A stretch of DNA of 64,000 nt, taken from assembly GCA_026936335.1 (NCBI GenBank), contig JAPMXV010000015.1:124001-188000 (forward strand), given 5' to 3'. The DNA is from Mantamonas sphyraenae (taxonomy: Eukaryota; CRuMs; Mantamonadidae). The notes beneath the pieces were generated by a model that saw only the letters and a program-made list of their open reading frames with translations, ran no database searches and was not told the origin of the DNA. The position numbers and the translations under genes were made by a program. Shown piece after piece: positions 10,901-20,729 of this stretch. Within the stretch, counting starts at the first letter, position 1; each line of letters begins with the position of its first letter.

Positions 10901-12253
10901 GATGTGCTGGACAAGAAGAAGAAGCAGAAAAAGACGACGGCGGCGGCAAAGAAGGGAGGCAAGCGAGGAAGCAAGCAGCAGCAGCAGCACGAGGAAGAGG
11001 AAGAAATGAGCCTGGAAGAGGAACTGGGTCTGGGAGCGGCTGCCAACGACGATGCCGAGGCAGAGTACGTGGCGGCCATCATGGAGCAGGAGATTGTGCA
11101 GCGAAACCTGTTGAGCGAGTACGGCGGCCTGATTGTGGACGTATGCAACGGAATCGGGACACGCTTTCACGACGAGACACTGTGCTCCATGGCGGCGCTG
11201 GCACTGGCCAAGTACATGTGCGTGAGCTGCGAGTTTTGCGAGAGCAACCTGCAGCTGTTGTTCACACTCCTGGAGGAGGTGGAGGTGGCGTCGATCCGCG
11301 CCAACATTGTGATTACGTTGGGCGACCTTGCATTCCGCTTCCCCAACAGCGTTGAGCCGTGGTCGGGCCACATCTACGCGCGACTGCAGGACAAGGACAT
11401 GCGCGTGCGCAAGAACACGCTGATGGTGCTGACCCACCTGATCCTGAACGACATGGTCAAGGTGAAGGGCCAGGTGAGCCAGCTGGCAGTGTGCATGGTC
11501 GACAGTGAGCAGCGCATCGTGGATCTGGCGCGCCTGTTCTTCCACGAATTGTCGCACAAGGAAAACAGGATCTACAACATTCTGCCGGACGCCATCAGCA
11601 ATCTGTCCAGCGACCCTGCGGTGAGCGTGGCGGACTTTCGTCACATCATGCAATTCCTGTTTGGGTTCATCACGAAGGAGCGCCAGAGCGAGTCGCTGGT
11701 GGAGAAGCTGTGCCATCGCTTCATGGCCACCAAAGAAGAGCAGCAGTGGCGCGACATCGCATACTGTCTGACCCTGCTGAACTACACAGAGAAGTGCGTC
11801 AAGAAATTGGATAGCAACTTCAAGGCGTACCAGGACAAGCTGCTGGACGACGAGATCTGCGGCCACTTTGAGCACATTGTCGTCAACGCGCGCAAGTTTT
11901 GCAAGCCCGAGATGAAGGCGGCGCTGGACGAGCTGGAGCGCAAGATTGAGGAGATTGTGAATGTCGACGGTGACCGTGAGCTGTTCAAACGTCCGGCCAA
12001 GCAGGACGACGGCGCAGCGGAGGAAGACAAGGAGAACTCGAGCAACAAGGGCAAGGGCAAGGGCAAAGGTGGCAAGGGCAAGGGCAAGGCAAAGGCCAAG
12101 AAGGCGCCCAAGAAGAAGCCTGTGTTTGATGACGACGACGAAGACGACTGGAGTGTGGGGAGCAGTGACGACGAGGTCGACACGTTTGCCTTTGATGAGG
12201 TGGACCAGTCCATGGTGGTTCCCACACGCCGCAGTGCACGCATGCGAGGATAA
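7987..12253 (+). CDS. NCAPD2: Condensin complex subunit 1 (NCAPD2 / Cnd1 HEAT-repeat subunit)
   Basis: Non-SMC HEAT-repeat subunit of condensin I, which compacts chromosomes in mitosis. Three exons: 7987-8119, 8216-8291 and 8401-12253, with introns gtacgt...cacag and gtgagt...gccag; spliced length about 1,353 aa, near the family norm. Exon 3 begins with the NCAPD2 N-terminal region. HEAT-like repeats follow, including DVNAYVRSKVLQTWTAI and the next helix pair around residues 370-450. An acidic insert (~470-540) and a basic/acidic low-complexity insert (~860-960) interrupt the solenoid. The C-terminal condensin-1 domain is clear: ANIVITLGDLAFRFPN, DKDMRVRKNTLMVLTHLI and VDLARLFFHELS. The tail is Lys/Gly-rich, then acidic, ending in TRRSARMRG. 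The upstream neighbour is divergent and the ankyrin gene follows on the same strand 130 bp later. Confidence 0.94.
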
Positions 12254-12383
12254 ATGCACAGCAAGGGAAATGAACAGTTGGGTCCATTCCACGAAACACG
12301 ACGGCTGGTGGCAGTTGAAAATGGGCGAGGTGGCGTTTGCGGCGCCTTTGCAATACAAACCACACGTGCAGTGCAGGACAACC

Positions 12384-13706
12384 ATGAGCAGCAACAGCGA
12401 AAATGAGCAAAAGACCATTATCCACATCGGAGTTGTGGGGAGCAAAACCAGACGGACAGGACCCAACTTTGGCCAGATGGAGGACCTGCAAGGAGGAATT
12501 CGCGAGGACATCCACGCGAAAGCGCTGGTGCGCCTGGAGCCGCGAACGATGCATCTGAGCGAGTGGCATATCCGGGATATGCACGAGCACGACATGCAGC
12601 GCCAGCGGGAGTTTTCAGAGGGCAAGGTGGTGGTTGTGGAACAGCTGTCAAGCGAGAGTTTGGCGCTTGGGAAAGGCGAGGGACGCTTCATGGGCACGAG
12701 CGACAAGAACCTGTTTGGATGCTCACTGGTGCACTCGGCTCCGCAGAACGACGAGGAGAAACAAGTGCTGGAGGAGGTCAAGGGTTGGTGTGAAGAGTGG
12801 GTGGTGGTGGAGGAAAGTGACAAACCCATCTCGCGCGTGGAAGACCTGGCAGCTGGACTGGTGGACCTCGTGTTTGACAAGGTGGACAGCAGCGAAGCCG
12901 CGGCTGTGCTCTGCAACAATGTCGAAGCAGTGAAGAAGCATCTGGAGACGCGGGATGCTCGCGTGCAGCTGCTGCGCTCCATTCACCAGAAGCGTGCCAA
13001 TGCAAGCGTGGAAGCCATGCAAAAGGAGGTGGACGAAAAGGTCTCCCCCCCAGTGGTGGACATGATGCAGCTGATGTGGTACGCGGTCCGCAACGACAAC
13101 GCGGAGATTCTCGAGTTGCTGCTGGCGACATCGGAAGGGAAAAACCTGCTGGAACCGTGGGTGATGAGCTACATCCTCAGAGAGGACGCAGTGGAGTGTG
13201 CAAAGAAGGTGATCGATGATCCGACAACGGGAAGGGACATGGAGTCGGCGTACGCAAACGACAGCTGGCTGGTTTCCATGTTCAAGGGCAAGCCATTGAA
13301 ACCATGGGTGCAGCTTGCACAGGGCCCAAAGATCTTCAGGTGGTTGGTGGAGAGCGGAGCCGAGGTGGAGGCTGTGCACGAGGACGACGATGGGACCAAA
13401 GTCTCCTTGCTGTGCAATGCAGTGGTGGACGGCAGCAACCTGGAGCTCGTCAAGGCCATGCTGGAGGTTCCGAGCATCGCAGAGACTGTCGACATGCAGG
13501 TCCAGAGCGTCGGCAATGCCGATGTGACGCAAGGACCGCTGCACATTGCGTGTGGACGCGGGAATCTGGAGATCGCCGAGGCACTGATCAACGCAGGCGC
13601 TGATGTGACTGCGGAGAACAACATGGGGCAAACCTGGGAAAGCTTTTTCACCTACAACCAGGACGCCAAGGAACGCTTGCAAAAGGTGATTGATGGGAGA
13701 AAGTGA
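12384..13706 (+). CDS. Ankyrin-repeat protein, function unknown
   Basis: Intronless gene of 440 aa. The N-terminal half has no family I recognise; it contains a GVVGSKTRRTGPNFGQME segment and mixed charged sequence. From about residue 220 the protein has degenerate ankyrin-like repeats (MMQLMWYAVRNDNAEILELLL, then VSLLCNAVVDGSNLELVKAML). The last is a clear ankyrin unit (GPLHIACGRGNLEIAEALIN) near residues 390-410. The start was taken at the ATG at 12384 (MSSNSENEQ), a compact start after the CND1 stop; in-frame ATGs further upstream near 12273 would lengthen it but lie in sequence looking like 3' UTR. No catalytic domain is visible. Likely a protein-interaction scaffold, inferred only from the repeats. 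Its stop is 41 bp from the stop of the convergent kinase gene. Confidence 0.8.
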   Translation: MSSNSENEQKTIIHIGVVGSKTRRTGPNFGQMEDLQGGIREDIHAKALVRLEPRTMHLSEWHIRDMHEHDMQRQREFSEGKVVVVEQLSSESLALGKGEGRFMGTSDKNLFGCSLVHSAPQNDEEKQVLEEVKGWCEEWVVVEESDKPISRVEDLAAGLVDLVFDKVDSSEAAAVLCNNVEAVKKHLETRDARVQLLRSIHQKRANASVEAMQKEVDEKVSPPVVDMMQLMWYAVRNDNAEILELLLATSEGKNLLEPWVMSYILREDAVECAKKVIDDPTTGRDMESAYANDSWLVSMFKGKPLKPWVQLAQGPKIFRWLVESGAEVEAVHEDDDGTKVSLLCNAVVDGSNLELVKAMLEVPSIAETVDMQVQSVGNADVTQGPLHIACGRGNLEIAEALINAGADVTAENNMGQTWESFFTYNQDAKERLQKVIDGRK

Positions 13707-13747
13707 GGTGAAGGGAGGAATGGGAGAAAAGCCTTTCCCTCCAATCA

Positions 13748-15782
13748 TCACCCGTATCTGCGTTGAGCCATCCACACTTTGTACCTGTCCAGCGTATTCT
13801 GAACCCCCATACCAAGTCGTCCAGCCGTGTCCAGCTCGTCCTCGCTCGGCCATGGCAGCTCAACGCTCGTGCGATGACGCTCGACATTGCCCCGAAACTG
13901 CAAATTGTACTCTGTTGGCGCTGTACGAGGGCTGCTGACCACCACCTTTGGCTGTGATGCCGACTTTGGCTGCTGTGCTGCTTCTTCCATCTTGCGTGCC
14001 CTACGCGGGGTGCGCACCACAATCGGCTCTGGATCGCCAAAGAAGTGTTGGTGTGCAGGCGAGTATGGCCAATGCTCCGCTGATGCCAGCTTGTAAGACT
14101 GCTCATCCCTCTCCTCTTGCTCTTCCTCCTGTTGATCCTGTACACCTCCCTCCTCCTCCTCCTCCTCCACCTCCACATTCTTCTGCTGCTGTTCAGCATG
14201 GCTTGACCGATCCACGTCCAAAGCCGGAATCTCAGATGGTGTTTCCTTCCCCCATGCCATTCTCGTCTCCACAACAGGTGCAGCCCTCTGTATAATTGTT
14301 GTCTGCGCGTCTGCGTCGATCTGATCATCCACAACCTCCCCGTTCACAACATCCAGTACCATCCCCTTCCCCTTCTGTTCTGTCTCCTCAATTTCCTCCT
14401 CCTTTGGCACCTCTTCTTCCTCTTCCTCCTCATTCTGCAATCCCTCCACCTCCAGCACCTCGAGCATTGCGGCGTATTTTTCTGCCAACCTGCTCACCTC
14501 ACGGTCACCTTCCTCACCGGACGCCTTGCGCACCTCCTTGCGCATGAGCTTCTGTACATTGTCCGGCAAGTGGGCAACGACGTCGTCTGTGTCGAGCAGA
14601 TAGGCAAGCAACTGCGTGGGTGTGGCTCGCTCGTGCGAACGCAACTGCAGCATGCGATGCAACACTGCCAGCATCTGCCCTCCTGTCTCCTGGTAGCCCA
14701 TCTGATGAAGCGAGTGCACCTGTTCGTCCGTGGATAATCGCGGTTGACCCTCGAGGATAGCGCTTCGAGTGCGCAGGTTGTCGCCCTCGTGATCAAACGG
14801 CCGGTGCAGAAAGAGCATTTCGTACCACAGCACACCAAGAGACCACACGTCGGTAAGGTGTGTGTAGCGTAGCCTAGAGACCATTTCGGGGCTCTGATAG
14901 CTGAGAGTGCCAAAATGGTGGCCGTTCTTCTGCAGGCCCAAGACCTGCCAGCGGCGACCCAGCTCCATGTAGCTCACGCCAAAGTCGGCCAGCTTGAGCA
15001 CGCCCTGGGAATTGATGTACACGTTGGATGCCTTGATGTCCCTGTGGATGATGCGTTTGCGGTGCAGGTAGGCCAGGCCGGTGAGCAGCTGCGCGAGCAA
15101 CACCCACTGGTCGCCCTCGGCCACACACGTCTCTCGCAGCCTGTCCCGGGCATTGCGCAGACCACCCGCGCTGCCACGGGCCAGTTCGGCCACAGCACGC
15201 CGTTGCTCCGCAATCTGATCAGCCAGCGTGCCCTGGTCCATCCATTCCAGCACGAGGAACGATTCGTGCCGTTGCTCGCTGCGGAAACAGCCTGTGCCGG
15301 GAAGCCACGTCGGGTGTTAGCTCTCACACTCACACACACACACAGAGAGAGAGTGCCTTGTGCCTCCCACTTACCGTGGTACTTGATCACGTTGGGATGT
15401 TTGAGACACGCGAGCACACAGGCTTCGTGCAACAGGTTGTGTGCTCGCCCCATTTCGCTGCAACGCCTGTTCTTCAGCACCAGCTGCTTGTGAGGAACGT
15501 GTGCCGAGTCAGAGTTCCACTGCACCATTGGTGCCACACATACAATCATCCACTCTTGCCCCTGCCACTCACCTCACGGCCATCCACACGCAGTCTCGCA
15601 CGCCACACTGCGCCAAACACGCTTGTGTGCAGCTGTTCCACAAGATCAAAGCTCTTGAGATCCACTTCCATGTCCTCGTCCTCCCCCTCCCCCTCCACGT
15701 CTCCCTTCCCTCTCCTGCCACTCCTGCCCCTGCTGTCGCTTAGCCGAAGCCAGCCCGGTTCAAGCACCAGCCTTGACGACAT
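13748..15782 (-). CDS. Protein kinase, NEK-like, with unusual glycine loop
   Basis: Three exons: 15782-15573, 15519-15375 and 15291-13748, with introns 15572-15520 (gtgagt...gcag) and 15374-15292 (gtaagt...cacag); 632 aa. The kinase domain spans about residues 40-330. Visible elements are a beta-3 lysine in QLVLKNRR, an alpha-C glutamate in LLHEACVLACLKHPNVIKYH, the catalytic loop HRDIKASN, DFG in LADFGVSY, and an activation segment GTLSYQSPEM followed by DVWSLGVLWYEMLF. The hydrophobic HPNVIKYHG and SPEM segments look most like the NEK family. The glycine-rich loop is odd: LHTSVFGAV keeps only the last glycine of GxGxxG. The C-terminal half is acidic and probably disordered. Catalytic K, D and D are present, so activity is likely. 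The start is the first ATG in frame. Confidence 0.85.
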
Positions 15783-15977
15783 GGTTTTGCTCTGGGCCAC
15801 ACGGGGACCTTTTGCCAAATCCCATCAGCCATCCCTTCAGTTCCGATCCGTTATCCTCTTTCCTCTCTCTTCTCTCTCTCCAATGATTTCCTCATCCAAC
15901 CATCCATCGATGCCTCGGGTCCAACAAACAAAACCGATTCGGCGCCGCTGACCCCACCCCCCCGTGCGGTGAGACCC

Positions 15978-18900
15978 ATGAGCCAGGAGATCGACTTGTG
16001 GGACCTTCGGGCGTACAATGCGCTCATTGGACCTCACGTGGCTCTGTACGACATGGCCTTTGGCGAGAGCATGATGCTGATTGTGCCCGTGGAGGACCCG
16101 CGCTCGACGCTGGGCCAGGACGAGCTGGAGTCGCACATGCTGTTTCCCTCTGTCGATGCACACCTTGCAGGCGAACAGAGTATAACCATGGTGGCGTTGG
16201 ATGGCTCCCTGGTCTCCCTGGATGTCGCCGAGCGAATGGTGGAGCGTGTGGACAATGTCGGCCAACGAGTGCAGCGACGCCTGCTGCAGGAGGAAACAGT
16301 GTACAATGCAAAGGCCCAAAAGATGCGCGTGCTGCTCATTGACAAGCCTCTGGACGTGCCAAACACCGATTCGGACCTCTCTGCCTCCCATGCAACAGAG
16401 GCAAAGGAACCTGCGACGGCAAGCAGGAGCCGAGGGCGCCAGTCGTCGGCCGACGCAGAAATGGAGGGAGAACTGAGGCAGCTGATGGGCAAAACGCCAC
16501 AGGAGGTGGCGTCGTTCCTCTTTAGCACCTTTTCCGCCTCGCAAAAGGTGTTGGGACGCATGGACGAGCAGCTGCAGGCGTTGCTGGCCCACGACGACTG
16601 GGAGCACTTTTTGCTGGAGGACGAGGTGGAGGACGCCGACGACGAACTCCTGTGGATAATGGAACAGGCTGGAAACCAGGCGGCGGTGGCACTTGCGGCT
16701 CGACGGCTTCACAAGCTGGTGGACGACGCTCGTGGGGCCCTGACAAACGTGTCCACTTCATCCAGCCGCAGCAGCAGCAAGGACACACGTGTGGAAGTCC
16801 TCACGCGTGCATTGGAGGCGTATGTCATGCAACAGGCCAACCATGCTGTCTTTGCACAGCTGTGTGCGCGTCACGCACGCACAGAAGAAGCGCTGCAGCG
16901 TAGCATCGAGCGTCTCGTGCACCTGGACATGGACACGTTTGGCATCCCGTTTGACGTCCAATGCGATGTGGATGCCACTGTGGATCTGCTCATGCAAATC
17001 CAGGCGTGTCCGTCGCCTGTGGAGAAGCTGCAGGCTGTGGAGGAGGCTACGCTGACACTGGTCACCACTGCCGAGGAACACGTGCAGCGTAGTGGACAAC
17101 AACGCCTTGTTTCTGGCGACGATCTGCTCATGCTCATGGCCTACTGTGTGGTTCACTCTGGCCTGTCCCATCTCCATGCCACCGTCACCTTTGTCGAGTT
17201 TTTCGTCCTCAGCACCGTCAGCGACCAGCAGCGCTACTGCCTGGCCAACCTCGACTCCTGCCTTGTGTATCTGCAGGGATTGTACAGCACCCACGCGGGT
17301 GGCGATGACGATGACGATGAGCATGCAGGGGACGACAGCAATGACATCGGCCACAATGGCCGTCGTCGCCTGCTTGAACGCACATCCTCATCCTCCTTGC
17401 AACAACGTCATCGTCGCTGGGCATCCTCCGACGACACTTTGTCCTCGCCTGTGTTTCCACTGCGTTCACAGCCGTCGTCATCGTCGTCGCGACGGCACCG
17501 TGGACGCGTGTGGTCGTGGGGAGCCTTGGATGTGGCCATGCTGGGTGTGGGCGATCGCAAACAGAGTCTGTCGGCCGCACGTGCCGAGCTCCGATGTATG
17601 GCTGTGCGTGGTGATATGCCCGACAGCGAACGAGTCGTCGACGTGGCCGGTGGATTCAACCATGTCATCTTGCTCACTCACACAGGCAATGTGTACGCCT
17701 TTGGCTGGAACCAATGTGGCCAGTGTGGCATCGAGACCACATCAACTTCATCATCATCATCCTCCGATTCCCTCCCATCTTCATTATTGCCCGCTGGCAC
17801 AGACGACAGCGACGACGCCGACGACGATGTGGCCCAGCCCACTCGACTGACATGGTTCCACCAGCAACGCGTGGTGACCCTCATTGCTGCTGGCGGTAAC
17901 CATTCCCTCTTTGTCACCGACGATGGCCACGTGTGGGCCTGTGGCGACAATTCGCACGGCCAATGCGGAGTCCAGGGCAACTCCACCCTCGCCATGCCCA
18001 CCCTTGTCACTCGCTTCCTCGACGGCGACGGCGCTGTCGTGGACAAAGGTGCCGTCACACAGTTGGCCTGTGGTGCCTCTCACTCTGCGGTGGTCAATGC
18101 CCAGGGCCACGTGTTTACCATGGGCCGTGGCACACATGGGCGATTGGGGCAAGGCAGTGGCATCAAGCAATCGGTGACGGTCCCCACACGCGTCGAATCG
18201 CTCTCCAATGTGCTCAAGGCGTCGTGTGGCTCGTCGCACACACTGTTCCTCACCCAACAGGGCCAAGTGTTCACATGCGGCAAGGGCATGTTGCTGGGAC
18301 ACGGCCAGGACATGGCAGACGAGTGGACACCACGTCTGCTGGAATCCCTCAGTGACATCCGTGTCATTGACATATGTGCAGGCTTCACCTGCTCCGCCGT
18401 CGTCACCTCCCACTACCAGGCGTGGACATTTGGCATCAACGAAAACCTGGTGTTGGGACGACCCACAACCCAAGACGATGTCCTGGAGTGGCACGAGCTC
18501 CAACAGCAAGCATCAACCACGTACGCACCGGCAAGTGTCCTGCTGCGTGGCACTGCAACTTCCTCCTCCTCCTCAACTATCACGACTGCTAGCACATCAT
18601 CGTCATCATCATCGTCGTCATCATCAACCAACGTCCCAACCACACCGAAGAAGCAGGAGCACACTATCGATGCATCAGTCGCCCTCAATTCGCCTCTGGG
18701 ACGCAGCGACAAGCCACTGGTCGACAGATTGCAGTACGTGCTGGATCTGGGCGATGCTGACCAGGACGAAGCCCTGGACGAGGAGCTCACGTGGCTGGAA
18801 GACGAGGACGCAGACAACACCGCCGCTTCGGAACACACGACCAATCACGCATCGTCGCATGACGACGTGGATACACCCAGCCCCACACAGCACGTGTTTG

Positions 18901-19271
18901 GCACCCGTCGCACAGGAGCTGCGGGGCGGCCTCTTGCGTCACAGGACGAGGACGAGAGCATGCTCCATGCCTATTCCGAGGTCCTGCCACAGCTTGTTCC
19001 GGGTCTTCTGCACACACAAGTGACAGCCATGGCATGCGGACAAGCACACATGATGGCTCTCACACGTACCGGTGACGTGTACGTGTGGGGAAACTCTCCC
19101 TACATCAACCCCGAAGCCACTGACGACGACGACATAGAGGATGACACCACAATGACACGCAACAGCCCTTTCGACACCAGCTCTCGCTATCCTGTGCGTG
19201 TCTCAGTTCTCCAGCAGCATCGTGTGCGTCTCATCGAAGCCACACAACACATCCTCCTCGCCGTCGCCTGA
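15978..19271 (+). CDS. RCC1 beta-propeller repeat protein, 1,097 aa
   Basis: Intronless gene. Residues 1-480 form a region I do not recognise, with acidic patches and a Ser-rich linker. From about residue 510 there is a run of RCC1-type blades: GGFNHVILLTHTGNVYAFGW, AAGGNHSLFVTDDGHVWACG, LACGASHSAVVNAQGHVFTM, ASCGSSHTLFLTQQGQVFTC and ICAGFTCSAVV. After a long Ser/Asp-rich insert, a last blade appears near the C-terminus (MACGQAHMMALTRTGDVYVW). Such propellers serve as exchange factors or ubiquitin-ligase and scaffold parts. Nothing here shows which, and it is not a simple RCC1 orthologue because blades are interrupted and the N-terminus is long. The start at 15978 is the first ATG in frame. 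It shares a 195-bp divergent promoter with the kinase. Confidence 0.85.
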   Translation: MSQEIDLWDLRAYNALIGPHVALYDMAFGESMMLIVPVEDPRSTLGQDELESHMLFPSVDAHLAGEQSITMVALDGSLVSLDVAERMVERVDNVGQRVQRRLLQEETVYNAKAQKMRVLLIDKPLDVPNTDSDLSASHATEAKEPATASRSRGRQSSADAEMEGELRQLMGKTPQEVASFLFSTFSASQKVLGRMDEQLQALLAHDDWEHFLLEDEVEDADDELLWIMEQAGNQAAVALAARRLHKLVDDARGALTNVSTSSSRSSSKDTRVEVLTRALEAYVMQQANHAVFAQLCARHARTEEALQRSIERLVHLDMDTFGIPFDVQCDVDATVDLLMQIQACPSPVEKLQAVEEATLTLVTTAEEHVQRSGQQRLVSGDDLLMLMAYCVVHSGLSHLHATVTFVEFFVLSTVSDQQRYCLANLDSCLVYLQGLYSTHAGGDDDDDEHAGDDSNDIGHNGRRRLLERTSSSSLQQRHRRWASSDDTLSSPVFPLRSQPSSSSSRRHRGRVWSWGALDVAMLGVGDRKQSLSAARAELRCMAVRGDMPDSERVVDVAGGFNHVILLTHTGNVYAFGWNQCGQCGIETTSTSSSSSSDSLPSSLLPAGTDDSDDADDDVAQPTRLTWFHQQRVVTLIAAGGNHSLFVTDDGHVWACGDNSHGQCGVQGNSTLAMPTLVTRFLDGDGAVVDKGAVTQLACGASHSAVVNAQGHVFTMGRGTHGRLGQGSGIKQSVTVPTRVESLSNVLKASCGSSHTLFLTQQGQVFTCGKGMLLGHGQDMADEWTPRLLESLSDIRVIDICAGFTCSAVVTSHYQAWTFGINENLVLGRPTTQDDVLEWHELQQQASTTYAPASVLLRGTATSSSSSTITTASTSSSSSSSSSSTNVPTTPKKQEHTIDASVALNSPLGRSDKPLVDRLQYVLDLGDADQDEALDEELTWLEDEDADNTAASEHTTNHASSHDDVDTPSPTQHVFGTRRTGAAGRPLASQDEDESMLHAYSEVLPQLVPGLLHTQVTAMACGQAHMMALTRTGDVYVWGNSPYINPEATDDDDIEDDTTMTRNSPFDTSSRYPVRVSVLQQHRVRLIEATQHILLAVA

Positions 19272-19335
19272 GCCCCCATTTTCAACGACAACAACAAACA
19301 CAGTCTGAAAGCAATCGTGCATTCTCCTTTCCTCG

Positions 19336-20457
19336 TCAGTTCTTCTCTGTTTCTTTGTCAAAGGCAATCTTGAGCGAAATGTCCATGGCCTTGACGCTGT
19401 GCGTGAGGGAACCGCTGCTGATAAACTGCACCCCGGTCCGCGCAATCTGGCCAATGGTGGCCAGTGTGACGTTGCCCGACGCTTCTGTCTCCACCGTGCG
19501 GCCACTCTCCTTGATGATTGCCAGGGCCTCCTCCAGCAGGGAGGTGTCCACCACCGTCCCTTCCTCCTCGTTGGCGTCCAGCTTGACAAAGTTGTCCAGC
19601 ATGATGCGGTCGATCACCTCACACTCAACTGCCTCGCGCACCTCATCCAGGTTGCGTGTTTCCACCTCGATGCGTACGTCGTAGTGCCCGCTGCGGTCCA
19701 GATACTCTCGCGACCCCTCCGCTGCCTTGGTCAACGACCCTGCAATGTCCACGTGGTTGTCCTTGATCATCACCATGTCGTAGAGACCGTACCTGTGGTT
19801 GGTGCCCCCACCCAGCTTCACAGCCAGCTTGTCTGCCACACGCAGGCCAGGCGCCGTCTTGCGTGTGTCCAGCACCTTGGTTTCTGTCCCCTTGCACTCG
19901 TTCACCATCTGCCGTGTCATTGTTGCAATCCCACTCATCCGTTGCATCAAATTCAACGCCAATCGTTCGCCTGTGCTCGTCGTCCGTCGCTGTGGCGTCA
20001 GCTACCGGTTTGCCGAATTCCACCCCTTTTCCCCGTTCGTTCCTTCCCACTCTCACCCCACCACACACACACACTCTCTCTCTTTTCCCCACTCCCCCTT
20101 TTCCTTACCCATTAGAATGTTGCGTGCGTTGCCACTCACTGTGCCAAAGTGCACCCTGTCGTCTCCGCTGGCCTCGACCCAGTCACCATCCTCCATGGTA
20201 AACTCCACCTCCAACTCGGGGTCCACAGCCCCAAACACCATCTTGGCCACCTCCAATCCAGCCAACACGCCTGTCGCCTTGGCCAAGAACCGTGCAGTCG
20301 CCTTCATGTCTTCCGGCACTGTGGACATCGACGTCAAGTCACCAATCCCTTGCAGATCCTCCTTCAACGCCGTTTCAATCAATGCCATCATCTCCATCGT
20401 CGTGCTGATCTTTCCTGTTTCATCCAACTTGGGCAGTCGCTCTTGAAAAGTAAACAT
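19336..20457 (-). CDS. QPRT: Quinolinate phosphoribosyltransferase (nicotinate-nucleotide pyrophosphorylase)
   Basis: Converts quinolinate and PRPP to nicotinate mononucleotide, CO2 and pyrophosphate in de novo NAD synthesis; cytosolic in most eukaryotes. Two exons, 20457-20109 and 19970-19336, with a 138-nt intron (gtaagg...cacag); 327 aa, slightly above the usual ~300. The splice junction rebuilds the family block NILMGERLALNLMQRMSGIAT. Further signatures are TRKTAPGLR (substrate-binding Arg/Lys), GGGTNHRYGLYDMVMIKDNH, an EVETRNLDEV strand, MLDNF, EASGNVTL and ISSGSLTHS, all expected from the alpha/beta-barrel active site. The start at 20457 is the first ATG. It is convergent with the RCC1 gene (64 bp between stops) and divergent from the transporter gene. 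Confidence 0.95.
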
Positions 20458-20729
20458 GCTCGTGTGTGTGCACTCTCAACTGTGGTGGGCAGGGTGGCGC
20501 CACCTGCTCCGCATCCAACCCCTCCCCACCACCCAACCAAACCCGCTATTCATCCATGGTTCGTGTCCCCACGCACCCTCGTCCCACCTACTCTTGCTCT
20601 CTAGCCCCGCCTTGGTTCCACCGTCGTCCATCTCCTCACCAGCGACCCTTTTGTACTTACCTTTTGCCACCCTTCCCCCTTCCCCCTTCTCCCCCCCTCT
20701 ACACCCCACAGAACGGCGTCAACTGTCGC

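Noticed and set aside
8957-12982. 1,341-codon open frame on the minus strand opposite condensin D2
   Set aside because: It is the antisense shadow of a GC-rich, strongly codon-biased gene. It has no ATG-supported start, low-complexity His/Leu-rich content and no family motif, while the plus strand encodes a clear condensin subunit.
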